A DNA stretch of 64,000 nucleotides from Hypholoma sublateritium FD-334 SS-4 (Eukaryota > Basidiomycota > Agaricomycetes > Agaricales > Strophariaceae). A program made the position numbers and the translations under genes. The stretch lies in contig KN817585.1 of NCBI GenBank assembly GCA_000827495.1, forward strand, positions 124,001 through 188,000, given 5' to 3'. The notes under the pieces were generated by a model. That model searched no databases. It had not been told where the DNA came from and was given only the letters and a program-made list of their open reading frames with translations. This document shows, piece after piece, positions 23,033-33,544 of the stretch; position 1 is the first letter of the stretch, and the number at the start of each line of letters is the position of its first letter.

Positions 23033-24572
23033 TTAATCGAGCCTGATCCCGCTAAAATCTTCCTGCGGCCCCAGCCCGGCCCCTGGGAGTAATTCCGGCT
23101 GAAACAGATATTTGCGAAAATCTTCCGAGTCTTGTACCTCCTCCAACCCCCCCTCCCCAAACTCATCTGTTATCATCTCCGCCCAGTACTTCGCAGACGC
23201 CCAGTCGGAGTGATGCGCACACACAGCCATCGCAAGTGCCATAAACACGAGCGCGACATCCAGGATGCCCTCTTTTCGGGACATGCGCATACCCTCGACG
23301 AGTAGCGTTAAGGACATCCCTTGTATCGCCGACTTCTCTTTTTGTAGGTTACCAAACACCTGGCCGAGCTGCACCCGTCGCGCGTCGCTCGCCTGAACCG
23401 CCGCGGTGTCAGGTAGCACGCACAGAGCGCACGCGCACGTGAAGTGTAACAACCTCTGCAACTCGGCTTGCCGCCATGTACGCGGCGAGCAGTGCATTTC
23501 CTCGGTGCTGGCGTACGAATATTCGCGGAAGATTTCCTCACCCTCACGGATGGGGCGCGTGGCAAACATCCGGAACTCGCCCGTCGTGGTCTCGAAAACG
23601 TGCCACGTGTTGGGCGCGCACGAGTGGTTGAACCGCGCCGCGTAGAAGCATATTGCGATGTCACCGTTGTCCCCAGGGAGCATGATCATGTTACTGTCAA
23701 AGATCTTTGAAGCGTGGTGGGGTAAACGGTCAGCGCAGCAATCGCCAGGATGCGTGTTGTCCAGAGACAGAAAACGGGCCGTGTTCTTGGGGGACAGCTT
23801 GCGGAGCGCGGCCTTGACATGCGCAGGCTGATCTCTGAAACGGACAAGAGGGATAGTTAGAAGCGGCTTCTCACGTAGGATTGTGTCGCCCTTCTTGAAT
23901 TCACGCGTTGCGAATACGCCCTGGCCGGCTACTTTCGAGTCACGAATCGCGAGGCCCGAAACGTCGTCGGGAGAAAGTTTCTCGGAAGCCTCGCTACTAT
24001 CGTTGGACCTGTCGTTGATTGGGTCGAGCGTTGAAGCTGCCTCAAAACGTGTAATCGTGTCCAACACTGCATGGCCTGCGGCTGAGCAACCTCCACCGTC
24101 AATGAATGCTTGTATATCTATCAAATCTATTAGGTCCGTATGAAAACACTGAGTGACTTTCTGACCTTGGCGGGCCTGACTCCATTGACGCAGTTCTGTA
24201 CGCGCTAGTCCCCTCCTATAAAGGGCTTTCAGGTTATCGGGAACCATCTCTAAGACTGCTGTTGCATTGGATTCGGCGTCGCGCCATCTGAAGATTATAC
24301 AGCATTACAGAAAATATTACCACATATAAACGTACCTCTCTAGTTTAAGATTTGCAATAGCGCTATTCAGCGGGTAAATATACTGCGATGGATCGATTTC
24401 CATAGCCTTGGAGTATAATAATCTTGCAGTAACATAATCTTTGGCCTCGAATGCTTCGTTCCCCTTCGGAGTAAGTATCTCTTGAGAACTAGAGCCAGTA
24501 TGACGTGGTATCCAGTAGGAGACAGACCTTTTCCTTAACGAGCTTAGCAACGTCGAAAGAGTTTTTCGTCAT
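23033..24572 (-). CDS. TPR + SET domain protein, copy B
   Basis: Same four-exon layout as copy A. The first exon (24528-24572) encodes MTKNSFDVAKLVKEK and the next starts GNEAFEAKDYVTARLLYSKA. The SET part shows GQGVFATREFKKGDTILREK, RFNHSCAPNTWHVFE and IREGEEIFREYSY, followed by the cysteine cluster CACALC. The total is about 460 residues. The tyrosine-containing end of the SET domain is closer to the usual GEE..xxY form here than in copy A. In-frame codons upstream would allow a longer start, MSSSWLPLVSRIAAVPTM, at about 24629; copy A has a stop there, so the shorter start is preferred. The upstream region is rich in TATATA at 24640-24672. Presumed lysine methyltransferase of unknown target. 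Confidence 0.85.
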
Positions 24573-25045
24573 TGTTGGTACAGCAGCGATGCGAGAGACT
24601 AGGGGGAGCCAACTTGAAGACATCTCAGAATCTTCCCAGCTTATATATATGAAGGCTATTATATATATATAGACAGATGAATTCCTCAACGTGAACGGCC
24701 ATGGGCCAACCGAAAAGCACAGGGATTCTTTCAGCATCGGCCCACGTTTAGATAATCGGCTGCTCATTGTTGCCTCACTTTTGTCTGATGAGCCTCGAGG
24801 CGGGTCACGCAGCGCTTGCGCCTGGTAACTTCAACACGTTCTGTCCCGACATGTGCAATCATTTAAAGTACAATACAGACTGCGAGTCGAATACACGTAA
24901 GATCGTATCTATTATCAGTGTCCTAGACATACTTAGATTAAAGCGTACTACACGGAGAAGCAGCTGATCTCCATATTGAAAAGTCGATTTCAGGGCTGGC
25001 TTATCGATGTAAATTGAAGGCGGAAGGGGTGTGGTCTTCTCGGTA

Positions 25046-25488
25046 TGTCGCAAATTTGGAAAGTGCCTTATAATCAACAACGCTTTGATTACGAACGTCA
25101 CGCTCAACCTTATAATTGCATATCTCCCATAATTTCTGCTCACCCTGCCTCAAACTTGCCCATATATGTGCTATAGTACTTTTATAAGTATATATGAGTT
25201 TAGAACTGTTATAAAGCCCCGGTGAACTGAAGGACAAGTTGTAATCAATTCCCGTGACATAGCATTTGCCTTATAATGTCACGCGATTTGCAGAGTGTCA
25301 TTCACAACTTCGCAGGTATTTTCTTGTAAAAATAACAATTCAATAATATGATATGGTACTATGTTGATGTCTCCCAGTTTTTTGGTGGTATAATAATGAG
25401 TAGAAGTGAACATATGAAATCATAAGGTGTGCGTGACGTTCATAATGAAAGCGTTGTTGATTATAAAGCACTTTCCAAATTTGCGACA
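25046..25488. mobile_element. 443-bp MITE with TA target-site duplication
   Basis: The ends are near-perfect inverted repeats: TGTCGCAAATTTGGAAAGTG at the left and its reverse complement CACTTTCCAAATTTGCGACA at the right. The strong match extends over about 56 bp and a weaker one to about 85 bp. The element is flanked by TA at 25044-25045 and TA at 25489-25490, the target duplication of Tc1/mariner-type elements. The inside is AT-rich and non-coding. It sits in the upstream flank of SET copy B and is absent from the matching place in unit A (about 21955), which marks a later insertion. Confidence 0.85.
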
Positions 25489-25500
25489 TAGTCATCTCAG

Positions 25501-25600
25501 CCAGTTCAACATCCAGAATGTGGCTTCGTTCGCGAAATCTCTACCCTCTCACTCTTTGAAATTTGGCACTGCCATCAAGACTCCGCAGCAGCTTACAGCG
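25501..25600 (+). pseudogene. Fragment resembling the GH105-like gene
   Basis: The frame reads FNIQNVASFAKSLPSHSLKF followed by GTAIKTPQQL. It closely parallels FDIQNVAALAKSLPSHSWEF followed by GTATETLLEL from the N-terminal part of the intact hydrolase at 41277-42612. No signal peptide, no remaining catalytic part and no continuing exon are seen, so this is an isolated gene fragment. It lies 10 bp past the right TA of the MITE. Confidence 0.65.
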
Positions 25601-25740
25601 AAGGTGATAGGTGATGGTGCCGGTGAGCGCTTATTTGTGCCGCTTATTTTTGATCTCACGCATTGGACGAAGATCAACTTCCGATTGAGTAGCACCTTTA
25701 CAACTTATTACAAGTTTTTCAGCTGATGATTATATGTTCT

Positions 25741-26548
25741 CTATGCCACCGTTTCGTATTGCGTTAAGTTCTCGAAAAGCATCTTCCACCGTCCTCCCTG
25801 CCATGACGCGATGTCCTTCCATTCCGTGCTCTCCTTGCCCCACACCGTCCGCATCCAGACCAGCGAGCCGGCAACGGCAAAGTCCGCCCACGACACCGCA
25901 CTTCCCATCAAAAACGGCCCGCCGCTTTTTGCGTACCACGCGTCCACCTTGCCTAGATCGTCTCGGAACTTGGCCCACTCGGTGACGGCCTCGTCGCCCT
26001 TCGGGAGCACGTCGTCGAGTGGCATCCCGAAGTCTATCTCGCGCGCACTGCGGAAGAACGCCGCGCTGCGCGGGTGGAGCGCCGCGCACGTCGCTGGCAG
26101 GATGAACCGCCACGTGGCGCCGAGCGCGGTGCTCATGAACGCGCCGTCGATGGTTGCCTGCAGACCCGCGCTGTTACCGGGGAAGAGGCGGGGCGTGTCA
26201 GGGTACGTCTTCTCCAGATATTCCGCGATCGCGAACGAGTCCGCGAGATACACGCCCGTGGAGGGATCGTGGATCGCGGGGAGGGTGTACTTGGGCGACC
26301 CGTCGGCGTTCACCGAGGTGGGCGCGATGCCGAACTTCTTGCAGTGGCCTGCGATATCTGGGTACTCGAGCCATTCGGTCCGGTAGGGAATGCCCTTGAA
26401 GTTCAGGCAATATCTGGGGCCAATTCAGTCAGCGTCTGGGATCGGCGTGAGCGGACAAATAATTGAAGGCATACCGCGCTTTCCAGGTATTTGGGGACCA
26501 GGCATTTCCGGGAAGAGTGGATGGGATGTCGTAGAAGATGATAGTCAT
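25741..26548 (-). CDS. Glutathione S-transferase (fungal type)
   Basis: Two exons, 26475-26548 and 25741-26413, give 248 residues, a normal GST length. The start MTIIFYDIPSTLPGNAWSPN followed by TWKARYCLNFKGIPYRTEWL is the thioredoxin-like N-domain of the fungal group often annotated as UstS-like/GSTFuA. The motif GVYLADSFAIAEYLEKTYPD is the usual GSH-binding end of that domain. The all-helical C-domain follows (WRFILPATCAALHPRS, GGPFLMGSAVSWADFAVAGS). The enzyme presumably conjugates glutathione to, or releases it from, toxic or lignin-derived compounds; the substrate is not visible from sequence. It lies just upstream of the SET duplication, and a decayed second copy lies at 22195-22440. 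An ATAAAAG element sits about 35 bp upstream of the ATG. Confidence 0.92.
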
Positions 26549-28395
26549 GATACTGAATGAGGAAGTGGGTTGAAAGACCCCAGCTTTTATTCATTCTTGA
26601 ATGAATCTAGATGGAAGCGATGGACTCTTTCCTGACTCCCCGCTTCTACCACGGGAGCGAAAGTATGGCCTATAATTGGCCAGTGTCGCCAGTCACATTA
26701 CGGTTTTACTTTTTTGTCCTGTGCATGACGCATAGCTATTTCTGTGTGGAGGAATTGGGGCCTATTGGAGTAGGAGAATATACACGAATAGTCGACCATT
26801 GTAGTTATCTGCACAAGAAACTCCGGAGGATGTGTATTTCCCTTGGAAAAACCCCTCTCCCTTGGTCATGTAGCTTCCGATAATCCACCAACACTCGGGG
26901 GTTCTGTCCTGTCACCTGTGCACACGAGGATTTGGAACATCCGATTTCGTACGTATAAATCTAGCTTAGAAAGCCCACTCCACTCTGTGGAACGTCACAA
27001 CCAAGACGCTCGTATATTCCGGCATCTGCTTTCCACGACGGCGGGGCCGTAGCTGTCAAACAAACAAGCGAAAGAAAGAAAAAAACTTGTACAGTCGTGA
27101 CTCGAATTCCAGACTTTTCTGATACACATCACATTGACATCATATGCGCTATAAGGTTCAAGCGCCATTTGCGCCGCTGGTGGTCTTCTGCAGCGCGTTC
27201 TACCGATTGACGACACGATAACTGACTACATCCCCACTCACCCTCTCCCCAGACCGCGAGCGCCCAACCGCGCAGACGCGCGAAGCCAACAGTAACTAGA
27301 AAAGACTAGCTTTTATTCGCAGCCGGCCAACTCTATCTACAAGGATATCCTACACGTTGAGACCAACAGACGAGGAACGAGCGTAAGTATTGGTTCTTCT
27401 TCCATTTTCCGGGCGCTAAGTACACTATACGATACGAGAAAAGAAAATACGCCACGAGCGGACGGGGAGAAATCAGGCAAGATGAGGCTACAATAAATAT
27501 TTTGGGTTTATCCTATTTCGGTGGGCAGTATGCCACGCGGGGCTGCGGGACGGGAGTAGAGGCATACTGTAGTGTCGGGAGAGAATATGATACACCGAAA
27601 GGCGCCGAGAGATCCAGGGATACACACAGGGAGGAAGAAAGAGGCACGCGGGCGTGTTGTATTATACTGGTACACCTGCGCCGAGCGACCGAGCCGGGTT
27701 GACAGAGACGATTATAAATGAGTGTAGGCGCGGGGCCGCGCTGGGGTAGGCTGGGTCCAGATAGGGTTCCGGGTGATTATAGTTTGTGCTGCGTAGAAGG
27801 AGTGTGGCGGGGGAGAATTAGGCTGGAGCAGTAGGGTAGATGCGGCGGGCTAGGATGTGGGCTGGGCGTGCTGGGTAGCAGTGGCAGGACAGCGGCGGAG
27901 CGGAAAGCGAATGAGTGTGATGGTGTTGTGCGGGTCGGCGCTCGGGTGTGATGGCGGATGTGTGCGTGTGTATGCATGCGGGTAGCTCGGCGGGATAAGG
28001 GAGGAAGATCAACAGAAACCGAAAGAAAAAGGAAATAAGAAAAAGAGAAGAAAAGAAAAAAAGATAAAAGGAAATGCGGATTTTTTTCGAAGCTCGGAAG
28101 GAGATAACTGACGACGCCCAAAAAGCAAAGAGAACATTCGGAGACAGCTGATGCAGATATGCGATGCCGGGACGGATTGACGACTGTGGGTGGGTGGTGG
28201 TGGATTAGGCGGTGGATGCTGAACACGAATAAGTCACGGATAGGCGGATGACATGGGAATGATCTCGAGAATGCTGTGGATGGAATAATGACGGTTTCTA
28301 TGTGGTCGCGAAATGAAAATTCTAGTTTGTTGTGAAGACTGCTTCGGGGGCCCGCGCGGGGCCCTGCTTTTGTTTTGTTTTGGTGGCGGGTGACT
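26549..28395. other. Intergenic, with 3' UTR of the RRM-like gene
   Basis: About 1.85 kb. No gene is recognised. The part next to 28395 must include the 3' UTR of the minus-strand RRM-like gene, with a long purine tract at 28011-28076. Confidence 0.5.
28011..28076. repeat. Polypurine tract
   Basis: About 65 bases almost entirely A and G on the plus strand, hence a polypyrimidine tract in the sense of the minus-strand gene upstream. It probably falls in that gene's 3' UTR or just beyond. A role is not shown. Confidence 0.6.
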
Positions 28396-31300
28396 TCAGT
28401 TGGGCTTGTGCTTGGTGTACCACGAGAGCGACACGCTGCCCGCGCCCTTGATGACCACCTGCGCCTGGACACGACACACCTGCAGCCGGTCACCATCATG
28501 TTAGCTATCATATATCACTCTGTCGAAGCATCGGTCGGGCACAGGTAAAAATAGCGGTGTGTATAAGAATGCGTGAGGGCGGCGGTGGTAAGGACGTGCT
28601 CTGGGTAGAGCCCGGCCCCCTATCACGGCATCGAGCAGCTGGCGAAGCAGCTGCTGGTGGGATATAAAGGTGGGGAGGGAAAGGGGAGAGAACGCACCGT
28701 GTCCGCTACGTTCGCCTTCTTGAAGTCGACGTACACGTTCCCGTTCGGCGCGCGCGTCATCTCCCTGATCTCGCCGAACGCCTGCGCACACAACACACAA
28801 CACACATTAGCCTGCGCTCCGCAACAAACACAGGAGGCAGGCAACGCACCTCGCACCAGCTCTTGACCGCCTCGAACGCGCGCACGTCGTCCGGCGCGAC
28901 GCCGCTAATAACGAGCTTGCGCTTCGGCTTCTTCTTACCCAGCAAGCCACCAGCGGCGAACACCCCACCCCCACCGCCGCCGGTGCCCTCGCGCCCGAGC
29001 GAGAGCGACGCCGTCGGCGAGTGCGTCGGCGACCGCGCGCCCGCATCGCCCCCATACGCCGGCGTGTAGTGCGCCAGCGCATCGACGCTCGCGCCGTGCG
29101 CGGCCGGCGGGACGGGCGTCCCGGGGTGGCTCGACACCGGGCTCGTGGGCGTGTGCGCGTGCGCGGAGCTGAGCCCCATGCGCCCGACGAGCCCGCGGAG
29201 GACGCCGCGCCGCGCGGGCGGGGCGGCGGCGTGCTGTGCGAAGCCGAGCGCGGAGGGCGGCGCGGAGAGGGGCACGAGGCTCGGCATGCTCTGCAGGCGC
29301 GTGCGCGCGTCGAGCGCGTGCGCGTGCGTCGGCGTGGGGGCGGGTGGGGCACCATTCGATGCACCGGCGGGCGCGGCGGGGGGTGGGGCGGACGGGTACT
29401 GCGCGAGCGGCACGGGCGGGGGCGACTGCGGGATCGTGGGCAGCAGCGCGCCACCGCCAGTGGTGTCGGCGTCGCCCCACGAGCGCAGACGCGCCCAGCG
29501 CTCCTCGTGCGCGCGCTCGCGGCGGCGGCGCGTGCGCTCCGCGTCCTCGACGCCGTAGTCCTCCTCCTCCCCCTCCTCTTCCGCCCCATACCCATACCCA
29601 TACCCGACCTCCCCGCGCTCGTCGACGTCCGTCGACGCCGCGGACGACGGCGTCGGCGGCACGCTGCTGCCCCCCGCGCCGGAGTCGGCGACGACGGCCG
29701 GGCCGCGGAAGGCGATGCGCGTGTGGATCGCGCCGGGGGTGCGGCGCGCGAGCATCGGCGCGTGCAGCAACGGGGGTGTGGCGAAGGACGGCGCGTGCAG
29801 TAGTGGGGGGTGGGGGTGGGCGGCGAAGGACGGCGCGAGGACAGACGCAGAGGCGGACTTGTGCAGCGCGGGGCGGCGCGCGCCCGTGCCCGCGAGGAGC
29901 AGCACGTCGCCCGCGGTGCTCGCGCGCGCGCGCAGCGGCGGGGGCGCGCCTCGCGCCTCCTCCGCTTGTGCGTATGCGTATGCGGGTGCGGGTGCCGGCG
30001 GTGCGTGCCGCGCGCGCGTAGGCGACATGCGTGCGCCCGCCGACGCGGGCTCCCACGTGCCGTGCAGCGCACCGGCGACGGCGACGTCGAGGTCCTCTAG
30101 GGGCGCCTTCGTGCTCTTCAGCCCCACGTTCGTCTCGACGACGAGCGGCGCAGGCGCGGGCTTGGACTTGGGCGGCGGTGGCGGCGGCGGCGGCGGGGTG
30201 AAGTACGCCCCTGCGAGCCCGCCGTACGGGCTGACGGGCGACATGCTGCGTTGCACGGGCGGCGACGCAGGCGCAAACGCAGAGCCCGACGCGAAGCTCG
30301 CAGCAGACGCAGAGAGCGTCGGCGTCGGCGGGGGCGGCGCAGGCGGCGCCGCGCCGGGCGCGCCGACGCCCGAGAGGCGCGAGATGAACGACGCGAGGCG
30401 GCCGCGCTTCCTGCCGTCCCTGTCCTTGTCTTTACCCACCCCGCCGGCCCCCGGCCCACCGCTCGCCCCCAGCGCATCGCGCGCGTCGGCGTCCGGGGTG
30501 TTATGGGGCGAGAACGCAGCGAGCAAGCTCCGGCGCTTCTTCTCGCCTTTCTCGCGTACGCTGGCGGGGGTAGAGGTAGAGGTGGCGGGCGTGGGCAGGG
30601 GCTCGTCGAGCGTCGAGCTGCCGCGGCTCCAGCGGGACATCGAGCGCGCGGAGGCGAAGGCGCCGTCGTGTGCGCCGTCGTGTGCTACGTTGCCATTATC
30701 GTCGGCGTTGATGTTGGAAACAGCGGCGGTGTTGAAGGCACCACCATCAGGCGTGAACGCACGCGCCTCATCGTCAAGCCCCGCGAGCTCCTCCATCCGG
30801 TCCGCAAGGCGCAGCCCGCGCAGGAAGTGCAGCCTTTCGCGCTCCTCCTCCTCCCGCTCCTCATCCCGCTCCTCACCCTCCTCGCCATCTCCCCCCTCTC
30901 CCTCCTCCCACTCGTCCTGCTGCTCCCTCCACTTTATGTCTCTTTCTCTGTCGCGCCCCGCGAACTCCGTCTCACGCACGCCGTCCGCGCCGTCCGACGC
31001 GATCGCGCCCGCCCCAGGGTCGAGCCCGAGTCCAACGTCGAGCCCAACGTCGAGCCCAAGCCCAAGGCCAAGTCCAAGGGGCGGCGCAGGCGGCGGCCGC
31101 ACGGGCGCCGGCGCGCCCGCCGACGCCGCGCGCGGGCGCGGGAGCGGCAGCGGGATGCTCATCGCGAGCGAGGGCGTGTGCGTGTGTGCGTGCGCGTAGC
31201 TTTGGCTGATGGACGCACTTATGCTTGCGTGTGTGTGGGGGTGCGGGTGGAGTTGAGCCCGCGAGAGCCGGGGCGACGCAGGCAGCGACACGCCGGCATC

Positions 31301-33544
31301 GCGCGACGCGGCGCGGGAGTGCAGCGCCCGGCTCGAGGGCGCACGCGAGAGGGAGGGGGCGCGCGAGTGCTGTTGTTGGTGTTGTGCTTGCTGTTGTTGC
31401 ATTTGTTGCGCTTGCTGCTGCTGCTGCTGCGCCTGTTGCGCCTGCTGCTGCACCGGTTGATACTCCTCCTGCCCCGCCTGCGCCTGCGACTGCGCGCCAG
31501 ACAGGGGCGGGCCGACGTACACCTGCGACGCGCTCGCGTGCGGGCTCTGGTACGGGTGTGCGTGCGGCGGCCCGCCATTTCCGTTAGGAGCGCGCGCGTG
31601 GGAATGCGACCGAGAATGGGCGGCTGAGTTCGGGTGGGAATGGGAATGCGCGGAATGCGCCGAGTGGTTCGACTGGGAATTGGAGTGCGAATGCGCGGAG
31701 TGGGAGTGCGCCGAGAGGGAGTGGTTTGAGTGGGAGTGGGCGGAGTGCGAGTGTGCGGAATGCGAGTTCGAGTGGTTGGAGTGCGAATGGGAATGCGCCG
31801 AGTACGCCGAGTACGCCGAGCTCAACGACGCCTGCGACGCCTGCGCCGCGCGGTGCCGCGACCCTCGGGCGGGCGCAGCCGCGTGTCCGTGCGCGGTGTC
31901 TGAATATGCATTGTCCGCGTAGGCGGGGTACGGGGCGTAAGCGAGGTACGAAGGCGCGCCGTGCGAAGGTAGTGGGGAAGAAGGCGCGACGTGGGAAGGT
32001 AATGGAGAAGAAGGCAAAGGAGACGAAGGCAGCGCAAACGCCGCGGCGAGCGCACTGGGCGGGGGCGTGCACAGCGCGTTGGCGGCCTCCGCCTCGTCGG
32101 CGGGGTCGCGCGCGTGCGCGTCGCGCGGGCTTGAGGGGGCGTCTTCTGGTTCCTGACCGCGTTCCAGTCGCTCCGCCTCCCCTCCATCAACACCCCGCTC
32201 ATCACCTCCATCGACATCGTCGATGACACCAACATCACCACCCTCACCCCCCAGCTCAAACTCGCGCTCAGCCCCGCGCTCGAGCTCGAGCTCAAGCTCG
32301 CCCCCGAAGCCCTCCGCACCGCCGCTCGCGAGCAGCGCGTCGAGCCGCGCGCGCACGTCCGCGGAGTCGATGTACACCGCGTCGCGCACGCCGCCGCCGG
32401 TGCCGGTGCCGTCGGCGGGGGAGGGCGCGCTGGCGAGGCCGCTTGCGTAGCCGGTTGTGAGACCGCTTGCGTAGCCCGTAGTGAGACCACTGGCGAGGCC
32501 GGCGGAGGCGAGGCTGCTGGGCACGAGGAAGGTAGAAGCGGAGAGCGAGCCCGCGCGCGAGCGCCGCGTGGGCGGGGCGCGCGGGGGGAGGGGCGAGGAC
32601 TGCGCGGGGGGCGGGCTGGCGAGGACGGATGCGCGGGTGGAGGGGGCGAGCGAGGCGCGGGTCGACGGGGCCTGGGAGGGGGCGTCGACGTCGACGTCGG
32701 CGGAGTGCGGGTCTGATGAGGGGGCAGAGGGAGAGGAGGAGAGCGAGGCGGAGAAGGACGCAGCGAGCGCGGCGGACGGGCCCGCGGCGGCGTACGCGAG
32801 GAGCATCTGCGCGCTCGCGGAGCGGCGCACGGACATCGCCGTCGGGAGGTGGAACAGCGCGGGGGCGTCGTCGCCGGTACTGGGTGTGTCGTCGGCGTCG
32901 TTTTCGGCAGGACCCTGGGCGTGGGTGGTGTACGTGCGGTGGAGGTGCTGCACGGACGCCGAGCGGAAGCGCGTGCGGCGGGGCGCGTCGTCCGCGGCGG
33001 GGCGCCAGGCGAGGCTCGCGGGGAGGCCCGCGTCGGTGGCGAGAGGCACAGGGAGGACGGCGGACGAGCCTGAGCCCGCGCCGGACGAGGCGGGCGTGTG
33101 CGTCTGGCGCGCGGTGGGCGCGGGGCGCACAGCGGTACTGGGCGCGGGCGGGGCTGCGGCCGGGGGCGAGGCGGGGCTCGCGGGCAGGGTGGGGAGCGGC
33201 TGCAGGGGGGTCAGCGGGCGCCGGGCAGGGGGCGGACGACGCACCTTGTCGCGCGGGGCGGGGCACACGAGGCTCTCGCGCGACGCGAAGCCGAGGAGGG
33301 GCGAGTCGGCGCGGTCGTCCGCGGAGGGCGGCGGGGCGGCGGCGGCGGCGGCGTCGGCGGCGAGGAGGATGCTCATGCGGCACTGGCTCGCGAGCCAGCG
33401 GCGCACGCGGGCGGCGCGGCGGTCGTCGTCGTCGGCGTCCGCGGGGGCGTGTGCGTTCTCCGCGGCGGCGGCGGACGAGGAGGAGGGGGCGGTGGAGGGC
33501 GGGGGCGAGGGCAGGGCGGGGGCGGCGGGGCGGGCCATGGCCAT
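28396..33544 (-). CDS. Large low-complexity protein with C-terminal RRM-like fold
   Basis: Exons 28850-33544, 28698-28781 and 28396-28479 join in frame (1,620 residues). ATG 33544 (MAMARPAAPALPSPPP) is the first ATG; the frame extends 20 codons further up without one. Most of the chain is disordered and rich in Ala, Pro and Ser. Visible tracts include a Ser-His repeat (residues about 570-650, HSHSAHSHSNHS type), a Gln tract (about 700-725), LGLGLGLGLDVGLDVG, an acidic Glu/Arg block and a run of prolines before KSKPAPAPLVVETNVG. The last 80 residues form an RRM-like unit: RKLVISGVAPDDVRAFEAVK, WCEAFGEIREM, GNVYVDFKKANVADTV, then QVVIKGAGSVSLSWYTKHKP. The first of these resembles RNP2 and GNVYVDFK a variant RNP1. 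It may be an RNA-binding regulator, but no named orthologue is recognised. Confidence 0.85.
31600..31815 (-). repeat. Coding minisatellite for Ser-His repeats
   Basis: On the plus strand, units such as GAATGCGCGGAGTGGGAGTG alternate with near-identical variants; read on the minus strand they encode Ser-His-Ser-Ala-His-Ser-Asn runs. All units keep the frame. Such arrays often vary in copy number between strains. Confidence 0.8.

Larger units (their letters stand above)
22440..25690. repeat. Segmental duplication, unit B (SET copy B)
   Basis: Counterpart of unit A at about 19141-22130. Within unit B the upstream flank is interrupted by the MITE at 25046-25488. The edges are approximate because the copies have diverged. 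Confidence 0.75.
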
